Positions 1-6,377 of a stretch of DNA of 6,481 nucleotides are shown here, piece after piece (position 1 is the stretch's first letter; the number at the start of each line of letters is the position of its first letter). Where the stretch lies: positions 1-6,481 of the forward strand of contig CAJXHR010000037.1 in the NCBI GenBank assembly GCA_913054525.1, read 5' to 3'. Source of the stretch: an uncultured bacterium (GTDB taxonomy: Bacteria > Patescibacteriota > Minisyncoccia > Spechtbacterales > HO2-43-30). The position numbers were made by a program, and so were the translations under genes. The notes under the pieces are model-generated. The model saw only the letters and a list, made by a program, of their open reading frames with translations, searched no databases and was not told where the DNA came from.

Positions 1-1190
<1,190 letters not shown>

Positions 1191-1201
1191 AAAAAAATAA
1201 A

Positions 1202-1231
1202 CTTATACGGTATGCACCGTATGAAGCACAA
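1202..1231 (-). promoter_or_regulatory. Candidate 16S promoter, proximal (P2)
   Basis: TTGTGC (1231-1226), an 18-nt spacer and TATAAG (1207-1202) form a sigma-70-like promoter with a weak -35. The start would fall near 1195, about 27 nt before the mature 16S end. An AT-rich block (1232-1260) with a perfect inverted repeat TTCATT/AATGAA (1255-1260 and 1245-1250) lies directly upstream, where an UP element would be. The spacer is palindromic (see 1205-1222). Confidence 0.4.
1205..1222 (-). repeat. 7-bp inverted repeat before 16S, possible weak terminator or operator
   Basis: ATACGGT and ACCGTAT pair perfectly around a 4-nt centre. On the minus strand the hairpin is followed by AAGTTTATTTTTTT, which would suit a weak rho-independent terminator for the rpsP-trmD transcript. 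The stem has only three G:C pairs and it also overlaps the spacer and -10 of the candidate P2 promoter, so an operator or plain promoter sequence is equally possible. Confidence 0.35.
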
Positions 1232-1260
1232 AAAAATATACTTATTCATTTATTAATGAA

Positions 1261-1289
1261 CTTATAATATACCTTACCGCAAAGCACCC
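1261..1289 (-). promoter_or_regulatory. Candidate 16S promoter, distal (P1)
   Basis: GGGTGC (1289-1284), a 17-nt spacer and TATAAG (1266-1261) repeat the layout of P2 60 nt upstream. Both copies share GTGCTT, a CGGT block and TATAAGTT. The -35 match is poor; the main support is the resemblance to P2. It starts directly after the trmD stop codon. Confidence 0.25.
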
Positions 1290-1292
1290 ATC

Positions 1293-1964
1293 CTAGTCAA
1301 GGGCAGTACGATTCTTATTCCGCCACTCTTCAATCTTCTTATGGTCTCCTGACACCAAAACTCCGGGGACTTTCCAATTTGTTCCCCTCTTTGGCGAAAA
1401 AACTTCTGGGCGGGTATAGACGGGGTGCTCGTATTGGACGCCCTTGGAAAACGACTCTCCTTCTTTTGAGGCCTCTTTGCCTATAACTCCCTTGAACATA
1501 CGCGCGACCGCATCTACTACCATCATCGCCGGCAACTCACCGCCCGTTATCACAAATTCCCCAATAGACATCTCTTCATCCGCGACATACTTTGCGACCC
1601 TCTCATCCACCCCCTTATAGTGCCCGGCAATCAAAATAATTTGGTCATACTTTGCCAATGTCCTCACTTTTTGCTGTGTCAAAACTTTTCCTTTTGCGGA
1701 CATTAAAATTACTCGTTTTTTGGGAGAACGCGTCTTGCGCTTTACTGCCTGGACCGCTCTATGTATCGGCTCCACTTTCATCACCATTCCCGAAATCCCG
1801 CCATAGGCAGTATCATCCGTCATGCTGTGCTTATCCGTCGCGTAATCGCGTATATTATGTACGCGAATTCTTATCAATTTCTTCTTCTGCGCCTTACCCA
1901 AAATAGAGCTATTAAAATAGCCCTCGAACATTTCGGGAAAAATTGTCAGGACATCAAATATCAT
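1293..1964 (-). CDS. trmD: tRNA (guanine-N1-)-methyltransferase TrmD
   Basis: Cytoplasmic SPOUT-class enzyme that methylates N1 of G37, next to the anticodon, using S-adenosylmethionine, and so prevents +1 frameshifting. The 223-residue product opens with MIFDVLTIFPEMF, the family N-terminus, which fixes the ATG at 1964; a TTG at 2006 would add 14 residues unlike the family. Family blocks seen: YGG..GM (54-60), the knot segment GHYKGVDERV (114-123), SIGEFVITGGELPAM (133-147), R155 of the active site, and YTRPEVF. It lacks about 30 C-terminal residues of E. coli TrmD, which I believe is usual in CPR. Oddities against E. coli: Arg114 is H115, Glu116 is K117, the catalytic Asp169 is E170, and Gly57-Pro58 is Ile-Ser. 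It follows rpsP by 80 nt with no promoter seen between, so the two are probably cotranscribed. No Shine-Dalgarno site is visible; a hairpin ends 4 nt before the start. Confidence 0.95.
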   Translation of the reverse strand: MIFDVLTIFPEMFEGYFNSSILGKAQKKKLIRIRVHNIRDYATDKHSMTDDTAYGGISGMVMKVEPIHRAVQAVKRKTRSPKKRVILMSAKGKVLTQQKVRTLAKYDQIILIAGHYKGVDERVAKYVADEEMSIGEFVITGGELPAMMVVDAVARMFKGVIGKEASKEGESFSKGVQYEHPVYTRPEVFSPKRGTNWKVPGVLVSGDHKKIEEWRNKNRTALD

Positions 1965-1968
1965 TTGC

Positions 1969-2011
1969 CAATTTTGCCCAAGAGGGCGCAGCCCTATTGG
2001 CCGCAAAATTG
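1969..2011 (-). repeat. Composite hairpin directly upstream of trmD
   Basis: Three nested arms pair: CAATTTTGC (2011-2003) with GCAAAATTG (1977-1969), CCAA with TTGG, and GGGC with GCCC around a 3-nt loop. One further A:T pair flanks the inner stem, giving about 18 bp with one mismatch and a 2-nt bulge. No U-tract follows, so it is not a terminator. It ends 4 nt before the trmD ATG and would occupy the ribosome landing site. Function is inferred: it could lower or control trmD translation relative to rpsP, or be an RNase III site. Confidence 0.6.
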
Positions 2012-2014
2012 AGC

Positions 2015-2034
2015 ATCCCGAGCGCAGCGAGGGA
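2015..2034. repeat. Dispersed short repeat ATCCCGAG...CGAGGGA, copy 1
   Basis: ATCCCGAGCGCAGCGAGGGA lies between rpsP and trmD. Related copies are at 6257-6276 and, inverted, at 6185-6210. It can fold as CCC-GA-GC around a GCA loop with GC-GA-GGG, putting two G.A pairs between short G:C stems. I recall similar repeats in other Parcubacteria contigs, but could not check this. Confidence 0.55.
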
Positions 2035-2044
2035 CAACCAAATC

Positions 2045-2542
2045 TTAGACCTTCTTATCTTCTACTGCCGCGGTTTCTTCGGACTCGCCAGGTGAGTCCT
2101 CTTTTTTCTCAGCCTCTTCTACAACCGGCTCGCTTGCCGGGGTAGTAGATTCACCGCCCTCTTCGGCTGCCTTTTCCGGAGCCTCCCCGCCCTCCGATGA
2201 GGCAGGTACTTCTATTGAGTCAGTTTTGGTTTCTGCTTTCGGAGCTTCTGCGACGATCTCTTCTTCTTTCTTTTTAGATTTTTTGTGTACCGGGGTCTTT
2301 TTTCCCTCCATTATCCCTTCAGAAACAAGCATGTTCCGCATACTGTCGGACGGCTGAGCGCCTTGAGAGAGCCAATGCTGTATGCGCTCACGCTTAAGGC
2401 CCCTTTCATGTCTTATAGGGTTATAAAATCCAAGCACCTCCAAAAACCTTCCTGTTTTTGCAGCAGAACGTCGCGGTGTTACCACTATACGAAAGCTTGG
2501 GCTATTCTTTTTTCCTACACGAAGAAATCGAATTCTAAGCAT
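2045..2542 (-). CDS. rpsP: 30S ribosomal protein S16 with long acidic tail
   Basis: Binds 16S rRNA in the body of the 30S subunit and helps early assembly. The 165-residue product has a normal S16 core in residues 1 to about 80 (MLRIRFLRVGKKNSPSFR, then GRFLEVLGFYNP and the WLSQGAQPSDSMRNML block). Most S16 proteins end here at 80-90 residues. This one continues for about 80 more: a lysine cluster, then a low-complexity stretch rich in Glu, Ala, Ser, Pro and Lys, probably disordered. The ATG at 2542 matches the family N-terminus; a TTG at 2578 in the same frame lies in the -35 of the promoter and is rejected. There is no Shine-Dalgarno site, and the promoter at 2550-2578 predicts a transcript that begins at or one base before the ATG. 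It stands after the ftsH terminator and heads a unit with trmD, a pairing common in bacteria. Confidence 0.96.
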   Translation of the reverse strand: MLRIRFLRVGKKNSPSFRIVVTPRRSAAKTGRFLEVLGFYNPIRHERGLKRERIQHWLSQGAQPSDSMRNMLVSEGIMEGKKTPVHKKSKKKEEEIVAEAPKAETKTDSIEVPASSEGGEAPEKAAEEGGESTTPASEPVVEEAEKKEDSPGESEETAAVEDKKV

Positions 2543-2549
2543 ATGCCGT

Positions 2550-2578
2550 ATTATTGACGAAAACGCTTTAATTGTCAA
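2550..2578 (-). promoter_or_regulatory. rpsP promoter, predicted leaderless start
   Basis: A perfect -35 TTGACA (2578-2573), a 17-nt spacer and a -10 AATAAT (2555-2550, five of six matches) make the best sigma-70-type promoter in the window. It lies 34 nt past the ftsH terminator. Counting seven bases on from the -10 puts transcription start at 2543 or 2542, and 2542 is the A of the rpsP ATG. Confidence 0.75.
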
Positions 2579-2611
2579 CTTCTCACTTCGCTAAAGCTTC
2601 ATGGAGTAAAT

Positions 2612-2636
2612 AAAAAAGCCCGAAATTTAATCGGGC
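2612..2636 (-). terminator. Rho-independent terminator of ftsH
   Basis: GCCCGA (2636-2631) pairs with TCGGGC (2623-2618) around a 7-nt AT-rich loop and is followed by six T residues (2617-2612) and further Ts. It begins 11 nt after the ftsH stop codon and separates ftsH from the rpsP promoter. Confidence 0.92.
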
Positions 2637-2647
2637 ATTATTTATGG

Positions 2648-4501
2648 CTAATCATGTTCTTCGTTAAGAATTTCTTCCATCATTTCCCCGGACAAGATCT
2701 CGTGCTCAAGAAGGTATTCGGCCACTTTCACCAACCCTGCCTTATGCTCGGCCAAGGCCTTTCCTGCCCTTCTATACGCCTCGTCCAGTAGATATTTAAT
2801 TTCCTCATCAATGCCGACGGCAACATCTTCGCTGTAGTCCTGCTCCTCGTTTACCTCGCGTCCCAAAAATATAAGTTCCTGTCGTTTGCCAAACGTACGC
2901 GGACCAAGATTTTTACTCATGCCATAGCGCTTAATCATGTCTTCGGCTATCTTTGTAGCCCGCTCAAAGTCACTGCTTGCCCCGGTTGTAATTTCATCAA
3001 AAATAAATTCCTCGGCGACGCGCCCTCCCATAACAACAGCCATCAGGTCCTTGAACTGATTTTCGGTCCAAAGATATCTGTCTTCTTCGGGCAGCATGGA
3101 GGTATGCCCACCCATAGCGCCGCGCGGTACAATCGAAATCTTGTGCACACGATCCGCGTGAGGCATGCACCATGCTACCAAAGCATGTCCCGCTTCGTGG
3201 TAGGCAACCATCTCTTTTTCCCTCGCGCTTATAACCCGGCTCTTTCTTTCCGGGCCTGCCGTAACGCGCTCTGTTGCCTCTTCAAGCTCCACCATAGTTA
3301 TATCTTTCCTGTCGTTTCTTGCGGCAAGAATAGCGCCCTCGTTTAGCAAATTAGCGAGGTCCGCCCCGCTAAACCCGGGGGTCTGCTTGGCAATAACCCC
3401 AAGATTCACTTCGGGTGCCAATGGCTTCCCCTTGGCGTGAACTTCTAAAATAGCTTTTCTCCCCACGATATCCGGGAGATCCAGCGTCACCCTGCGGTCA
3501 AATCTGCCCGGACGAAGCAGTGCCGGGTCAAGAATATCAGGCCTGTTGGTGGCCGCAAGGACAATAACATCGGTATTGACCTCAAATCCATCCATCTCAA
3601 CGAGTATCTGGTTTAGGGTCTGCTCTCTTTCGTCATGGCCGCCGCCAAGGCCCGCTCCCCTATGCCGGCCTACGGCATCTATTTCATCTATAAATATGAT
3701 GCAGGGCTTGTTGCGCTTTGCCTGGTCAAACAGATCCCGGACACGCGCCGCGCCGACCCCGACAAACATCTCCACAAATTCGCTTCCGCTAATGTGAAAA
3801 AATGCCGCTCCCGCTTCACCCGCGACTGCCCTTGCAAGCAAGGTCTTTCCTGTCCCCGGCTGTCCCACGAGCAGTACCCCTTTGGGAATTTTTGCTCCGA
3901 GCGACTGAAACCGAAGAGGGAATTTCAAAAACTCAACAACTTCCTCAAGCTCGGCCTTAGCCTCCTCTACGCCCGCAACATCTGCAAATGTTACTACCGG
4001 GCCATCTGGAGCCGCCTTTTTCGCCTTGGTGCGGCCAAAATTCATAGGATTTTGGCCTCCTCCTCCCTGGCCTCTGCGCATCATCCAAAACATAAGACCA
4101 CCGATAAGAATAATAGGCAAAAACATCAGAACAATCCCAAAGAATGAGCTCATTCCGCTGGACCCCTTAAAAGTAACCTCTACTCCCGACGGAGGGCCCA
4201 CATTGACGCCGCTTTCTAACAATAGGCTCACAAGGTCGGTCTGCGAATCCATTCTGCTTTTAAACGGAAGGCCTTCGTCTCTACCGCTAGTTGCGCGCGG
4301 ATAAACAGTAAGCTTATTGCCCGATACTTCAATCTCTCTAATCTGCTTGGCCTTTGCCATCGCAATGACCTTTGTTAGAGGCATGTCTTTATCTACACTT
4401 GCGCCTGTACGCGATTCACATGAAGAAGACAGAACAAACGCAATAATAAGAAGACCGCCCAGTATCAACAATGTCCGGACAAGTTGGTTGTTGTTTATCA
4501 A
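2648..4501 (-). CDS. ftsH: ATP-dependent zinc metalloprotease FtsH
   Basis: Membrane-anchored hexameric AAA+ protease that unfolds and degrades misassembled membrane proteins and some soluble regulators. The 617-residue product has all parts in order: membrane segment 1 (about 8-24), a short extracytoplasmic domain (25-117), membrane segment 2 (about 118-140), a glycine-rich linker, Walker A GQPGTGKT (213-220), pore motif FVG (246-248), Walker B IIFIDE (268-273), the second region of homology with arginine fingers R330 and R333, and the M41 protease with zinc site HEAGH (435-439) and third ligand D511 in [12 protein letters not shown]. Walker A has Gln where most FtsH have Pro. The C-terminus is short, without a long tail. 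Start is TTG at 4501, set by a strong Shine-Dalgarno site 7 nt away and the correct position of the first membrane segment. It follows rnc by 102 nt containing a 19-bp hairpin; no convincing own promoter is seen. Confidence 0.98.
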   Translation of the reverse strand: MINNNQLVRTLLILGGLLIIAFVLSSSCESRTGASVDKDMPLTKVIAMAKAKQIREIEVSGNKLTVYPRATSGRDEGLPFKSRMDSQTDLVSLLLESGVNVGPPSGVEVTFKGSSGMSSFFGIVLMFLPIILIGGLMFWMMRRGQGGGGQNPMNFGRTKAKKAAPDGPVVTFADVAGVEEAKAELEEVVEFLKFPLRFQSLGAKIPKGVLLVGQPGTGKTLLARAVAGEAGAAFFHISGSEFVEMFVGVGAARVRDLFDQAKRNKPCIIFIDEIDAVGRHRGAGLGGGHDEREQTLNQILVEMDGFEVNTDVIVLAATNRPDILDPALLRPGRFDRRVTLDLPDIVGRKAILEVHAKGKPLAPEVNLGVIAKQTPGFSGADLANLLNEGAILAARNDRKDITMVELEEATERVTAGPERKSRVISAREKEMVAYHEAGHALVAWCMPHADRVHKISIVPRGAMGGHTSMLPEEDRYLWTENQFKDLMAVVMGGRVAEEFIFDEITTGASSDFERATKIAEDMIKRYGMSKNLGPRTFGKRQELIFLGREVNEEQDYSEDVAVGIDEEIKYLLDEAYRRAGKALAEHKAGLVKVAEYLLEHEILSGEMMEEILNEEHD

Positions 4502-4508
4502 TTTATCC

Positions 4509-4516
4509 CACCTCCT
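4509..4516 (-). promoter_or_regulatory. Strong ribosome binding site of ftsH
   Basis: AGGAGGTG, 7 nt before the TTG codon at 4501, is a near-full match to the anti-Shine-Dalgarno sequence. It decides the unusual TTG start and is the only clear Shine-Dalgarno site among the six complete genes. Confidence 0.9.
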
Positions 4517-4560
4517 TTCCTGGTCTTTGGTTATTGTAAAAGTGCCATGTCGCTAATCTA

Positions 4561-4602
4561 TCGAGCTCAGCCCCGCACCGTCTGGTGCAGGGCTGAGCTC
4601 GA
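4561..4602 (-). repeat. 19-bp hairpin between rnc and ftsH
   Basis: TCGAGCTCAGCCC (4602-4590 on the minus strand) pairs with GGGCTGAGCTCGA (4573-4561), and GCACC pairs inside with GGTGC around a 4-nt loop. The single non-Watson-Crick position is U.G in minus-strand RNA but C.A in plus-strand RNA, so the uninterrupted stem forms only in the rnc-ftsH transcript. It starts 1 nt after the rnc stop. No T-run follows, so it is not a standard terminator. A processing site for RNase III or a 3' stabiliser of rnc mRNA are the likely roles, by inference. Confidence 0.8.
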
Positions 4603-4603
4603 C

Positions 4604-5293
4604 CTACCAACCCTTTTCTTCAAGTGCTTTTTCTGCGGCTTTTTCCTGCCCTTCCTGCTTGCTGTTCCCCTCGCCCTTCGCCACCATCTCTTTGCCCAGA
4701 AACACTCCTATCACGAAATTCTTTGAGTGATCGGGCCCCCATTCGTCAAGCACTTCGTAGGTAGGCGTAATACCTACTCTGTCTTGTGCTTCTTCCTGGA
4801 AACGGCTTTTGGGATCTCTATACAATTCTTTATCTATGATTTCGGGCAACTTTGAAATAATGTGACTTTTTACGAATTCCTCCGCGGCACTAAATCCGCT
4901 ATCGAGATATATCGCGCCAATTGCCGCCTCCGTGGCATTCGCAAGAATATATTCGCGAGCCCTACCGGTATCTTTTGCCTCTCCGCGCGATAAAAGCAAG
5001 AAGTCATTTATTCCTATATCGTGAGCTATTCTTGAAAGCATCTTACTGTTTACAAGAGACGCTCTCCATGATGTCAGCTCTCCCTCGGGGTTTTCGTACT
5101 TTTGATACAGATATTCCGTAACCGCAAGCTCCAAAACAGCGTCTCCTAAAAATTCCAAGCGCTCATTGTGGTTCAAATAAAATTTGGGATTTTCGTTGAT
5201 GTAAGAGCGATGAGTAAGCGCCTGCAGAAGCAGGTCTTTATTTTTGAAATCCACTCCAAGGGATTTCTCGAGAGGAGAGAGATCCTTCATCAT
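4604..5293 (-). CDS. rnc: Ribonuclease III
   Basis: Mg-dependent endonuclease that cuts double-stranded RNA, chiefly in pre-rRNA stems and some mRNA leaders. The 229-residue product has the RNase III domain (about 1-155) with the signature NERLEFLGDAVLE (43-55), giving acidic residues E44, E47 and D51, and a second metal-binding block AREYILANATEAAIGAIYLD (112-131) with E122. E. coli Asp114 is Asn119 here, a change I believe also occurs in some active family members. A double-stranded RNA-binding domain follows (about 160-228), starting DPKSRFQEEAQ and ending with the basic helix that includes QEGQEKAAEKAL. Length is normal. Start is one of the paired ATG codons at 5293 and 5290; an in-frame GTG at 5335 would translate the repeat arm into NYTTYNIQYTTYI and is not family-like. 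No Shine-Dalgarno site is visible. A long inverted repeat fills the 78 nt between nusB and this gene. Confidence 0.97.
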   Translation of the reverse strand: MMKDLSPLEKSLGVDFKNKDLLLQALTHRSYINENPKFYLNHNERLEFLGDAVLELAVTEYLYQKYENPEGELTSWRASLVNSKMLSRIAHDIGINDFLLLSRGEAKDTGRAREYILANATEAAIGAIYLDSGFSAAEEFVKSHIISKLPEIIDKELYRDPKSRFQEEAQDRVGITPTYEVLDEWGPDHSKNFVIGVFLGKEMVAKGEGNSKQEGQEKAAEKALEEKGW

Positions 5294-5294
5294 T

Positions 5295-5368
5295 ATGTAT
5301 GTTGTATATTGTATATTGTATGTTGTATAATTCACCCCAATATACTACATGCAATATACAATATACAA
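5295..5368 (-). repeat. Inverted 7-nt repeat array in the rnc leader
   Basis: Five 7-nt units in tandem (TATACAA, CATACAA, TATACAA, TATACAA, CATACAT; 5329-5295) run up to one base before the rnc ATG. Facing them are four inverse units (TTGTATA, TTGTATA, TTGCATG, TAGTATA; 5368-5341). The arms 5341-5368 and 5302-5329 pair at 26 of 28 positions around an 11-nt loop. The stem is almost pure A+T, unlike the flanking genes. It starts 3 nt after the nusB stop. No U-tract follows, so it is not a terminator. Length and position suit an RNase III target in its own mRNA; the same arms also hold TATATT (5344-5339), a possible -10. Confidence 0.8.
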
Positions 5369-5371
5369 AAA

Positions 5372-5875
5372 CTACTTATCTTCCTTGGGCATTGCTTTTT
5401 CACTTTTTTCTTCTTCTTTCACCTCGTCTTTCTTAGACGTCTCGTCTTTCCCCGGCTCTCCTATCTCCCTATATATGGTGCCCAGCACCCCGTTTATAAA
5501 TCTTCCGGAGCTTTCCCCGCCAAAGTTCTTGGCAAGCTCTATCGCTTCGTTTATCGCAACCTTCGGAGGCACCTCGTCTCTTTTCCCCCACAGAAGTTCA
5601 TAAATCCCGATGCGAAGCACATTTCTGTCTATTATTGTAACCTGCTCAAGCGGCCACTCCGGCGCGCATTTCTCTATAATTTCATTAATTTTATCCAGAT
5701 GCTCCATCACGCCGTTTATAAGCTCATGAATAAAGCTCGTATCCTCGAGCCCCGACCCAAATTCCTTAATACTTGTCTCGATAATGCCCTCCATCTTGGA
5801 GTCATCTCTCCCCCAAAAATCCCATTCATAAAGGGACTGCATGGCAATGCTTCTTGATAAATGTCTTGAGGCCAT
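5372..5875 (-). CDS. nusB: Transcription antitermination factor NusB
   Basis: Binds boxA in rRNA leaders together with ribosomal protein S10 and helps RNA polymerase transcribe, and the ribosome assemble, the rRNA operons. The 167-residue product has the all-helical NusB domain in residues 1-138, with the N-terminal RNA-binding helix ([18 protein letters not shown], 3-20), the block [12 protein letters not shown] (83-94), and the C-terminal signature [20 protein letters not shown] followed by INGVLGTI (107-134). E. coli NusB stops near here (139 residues); this one adds about 29 residues rich in Lys and Glu, probably disordered. The ATG overlaps the rpmF stop codon as TAATG (5877-5873), which suggests translational coupling and explains the missing Shine-Dalgarno site. 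An obvious boxA was not found in the short leader before 16S. Confidence 0.96.
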   Translation of the reverse strand: MASRHLSRSIAMQSLYEWDFWGRDDSKMEGIIETSIKEFGSGLEDTSFIHELINGVMEHLDKINEIIEKCAPEWPLEQVTIIDRNVLRIGIYELLWGKRDEVPPKVAINEAIELAKNFGGESSGRFINGVLGTIYREIGEPGKDETSKKDEVKEEEKSEKAMPKEDK

Positions 5876-6168
5876 TATTTTTTACTAAGTTCTTCCATAG
5901 TTCCCGAAGCTGGTGACTCTTCCTGTGGGTGCTCCTTCTCATATTCTTTTTGTTCCTTCTCTCTCCGCTTTCGCTCTTTTTTGTCAAGTTTTGCAAGTAC
6001 GTTCACAACCTCTCTTTGCTTGTAGGTGCCGCAGTTTTCACAGAGGCGATGCGGCAAGACCTCTTTCCCGCATTTCGGGCAACTCAAAATAGTCACGGCG
6101 CTAAGCGCGTGATGCGATCTTCGATTGCCCTGCCGGGCTTTAGTTTTTCTCTGCTTTGGTACTCCCAT
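5875..6168 (-). CDS. rpmF: 50S ribosomal protein L32, zinc-binding form with charged tail
   Basis: Small protein of the 50S subunit. The 97-residue product starts with the L32 signature [20 protein letters not shown] and carries a zinc ribbon with ligands C30, C33, C43 and C46 (CPKC and CENC). The typical L32 is about 57-65 residues; here a tail of about 35 residues, rich in Lys, Glu and Arg and ending in EELSKK, is added. The ATG at 6168 matches the family start. The frame stays open upstream to another ATG at 6258, but those 30 codons are made by the palindrome and do not resemble L32. No Shine-Dalgarno site is seen. It is the first gene after a terminator and a candidate promoter, and overlaps nusB by one base. 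Confidence 0.95.
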   Translation of the reverse strand: MGVPKQRKTKARQGNRRSHHALSAVTILSCPKCGKEVLPHRLCENCGTYKQREVVNVLAKLDKKERKRREKEQKEYEKEHPQEESPASGTMEELSKK

Positions 6169-6184
6169 GCCAATTTTTTGGTAG

Positions 6185-6210
6185 TCCCTCGTCGCTTCGC
6201 TCCTCGGGAT
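6185..6210. repeat. Dispersed short repeat ATCCCGAG...CGAGGGA, inverted copy
   Basis: Read on the minus strand this copy starts ATCCCGAGGAGCGAAGCG and ends CGAGGGA, with a slightly longer middle than the copy at 2015-2034. It contains GCGAAGC, known as a very stable DNA mini-hairpin. It forms the outer left part of the rpmF leader palindrome. Confidence 0.5.
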
Positions 6211-6256
6211 ACTCAAGTTTGTTATCAAATCCAAGATTTGAACAAACTTGGCAACC

Positions 6257-6276
6257 ATCCCGAGCTTGCCGAGGGA
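6257..6276. repeat. Dispersed short repeat ATCCCGAG...CGAGGGA, copy 2
   Basis: ATCCCGAGCTTGCCGAGGGA matches the copy at 2015-2034 at both ends and differs in the centre. With the inverted copy at 6185-6210 it makes the outer part of the palindrome before rpmF. Confidence 0.5.
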
Positions 6277-6284
6277 TTACCTTG

Positions 6285-6313
6285 TTTGTACCAAATATTC
6301 TTATTTTTGGCAA
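6285..6313 (-). promoter_or_regulatory. Candidate promoter of the rpmF-nusB-rnc unit
   Basis: TTGCCA (6313-6308, five of six matches), a 17-nt spacer and TACAAA (6290-6285, four of six matches) follow directly after the terminator at 6317-6343. The predicted start, near 6278, coincides with the edge of the leader palindrome. Confidence 0.5.
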
Positions 6314-6316
6314 ATG

Positions 6317-6343
6317 AAAAAGGCCCGCTCTTTCAAACGGGCC
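6317..6343 (-). terminator. Rho-independent terminator of the upstream gene
   Basis: GGCCCG (6343-6338) pairs with CGGGCC (6327-6322) around a 10-nt loop, followed by TTTTT (6321-6317) and CATTT. It lies 34 nt after the stop of the partial zinc-ribbon gene and isolates the rpmF unit from it. Confidence 0.88.
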
Positions 6344-6377
6344 GATACCGGCAGGAAAAAAGTCAACTCGCCCTCTT

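Larger units (their letters stand above)
6180..6281 (-). repeat. 102-nt composite palindrome forming the rpmF leader
   Basis: Three nested inverted repeats share one centre: GGTAGTCCCTCG (6180-6191) with CGAGGGATTACC (6270-6281, one mismatch); CTCGGGAT (6203-6210) with ATCCCGAG (6257-6264); and CAAGTTTGTT (6214-6223) plus CAAATC (6226-6231) with GATTTG plus AACAAACTTG (6235-6250), around a CAA loop. Unpaired segments separate the arms. It ends 11 nt before the rpmF ATG. With the promoter at 6285-6313 the predicted transcript begins at about 6278, so almost the whole leader would be this one fold. There is no U-tract, so it is not a terminator. Regulatory leader, or inserted repeat element, by inference. 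Confidence 0.8.

Noticed and set aside
1965..2006. TTG start that lengthens TrmD by 14 residues
   Set aside because: The extra residues are encoded by the leader hairpin and do not match the family; the ATG at 1964 gives the standard N-terminus.
3635..4147. 170-codon plus-strand open frame
   Set aside because: Antisense shadow of the ftsH ATPase region.
4409..4480. Lipoprotein signal at the FtsH N-terminus (SSSC)
   Set aside because: The -3 position is Ser, not Leu, Val or Ile, and the hydrophobic stretch is the standard first membrane segment of FtsH.
4533..4561. TACAAT as a -10 for an ftsH promoter
   Set aside because: The hexamer is good but no acceptable -35 exists at 16 to 18 nt, so an own promoter is unproven.
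5294..5335. GTG start that lengthens RNase III by 14 residues
   Set aside because: The extension is a translation of the heptamer arm, there is no ribosome site before the GTG, and the two ATG codons fit the family.
5295..5368. Heptamer array as a CRISPR array
   Set aside because: Units are 7 nt, contiguous and without spacers, and no cas gene is near.
5168..5857. 229-codon open frame on the plus strand
   Set aside because: It runs opposite rnc and nusB, both clear families, and its translation is rich in Phe, Leu, Tyr and His with no domain.
6169..6258. ATG start that lengthens L32 by 30 residues
   Set aside because: The codons come from the palindrome and L32 has a very well kept start at MGVPKQRK.
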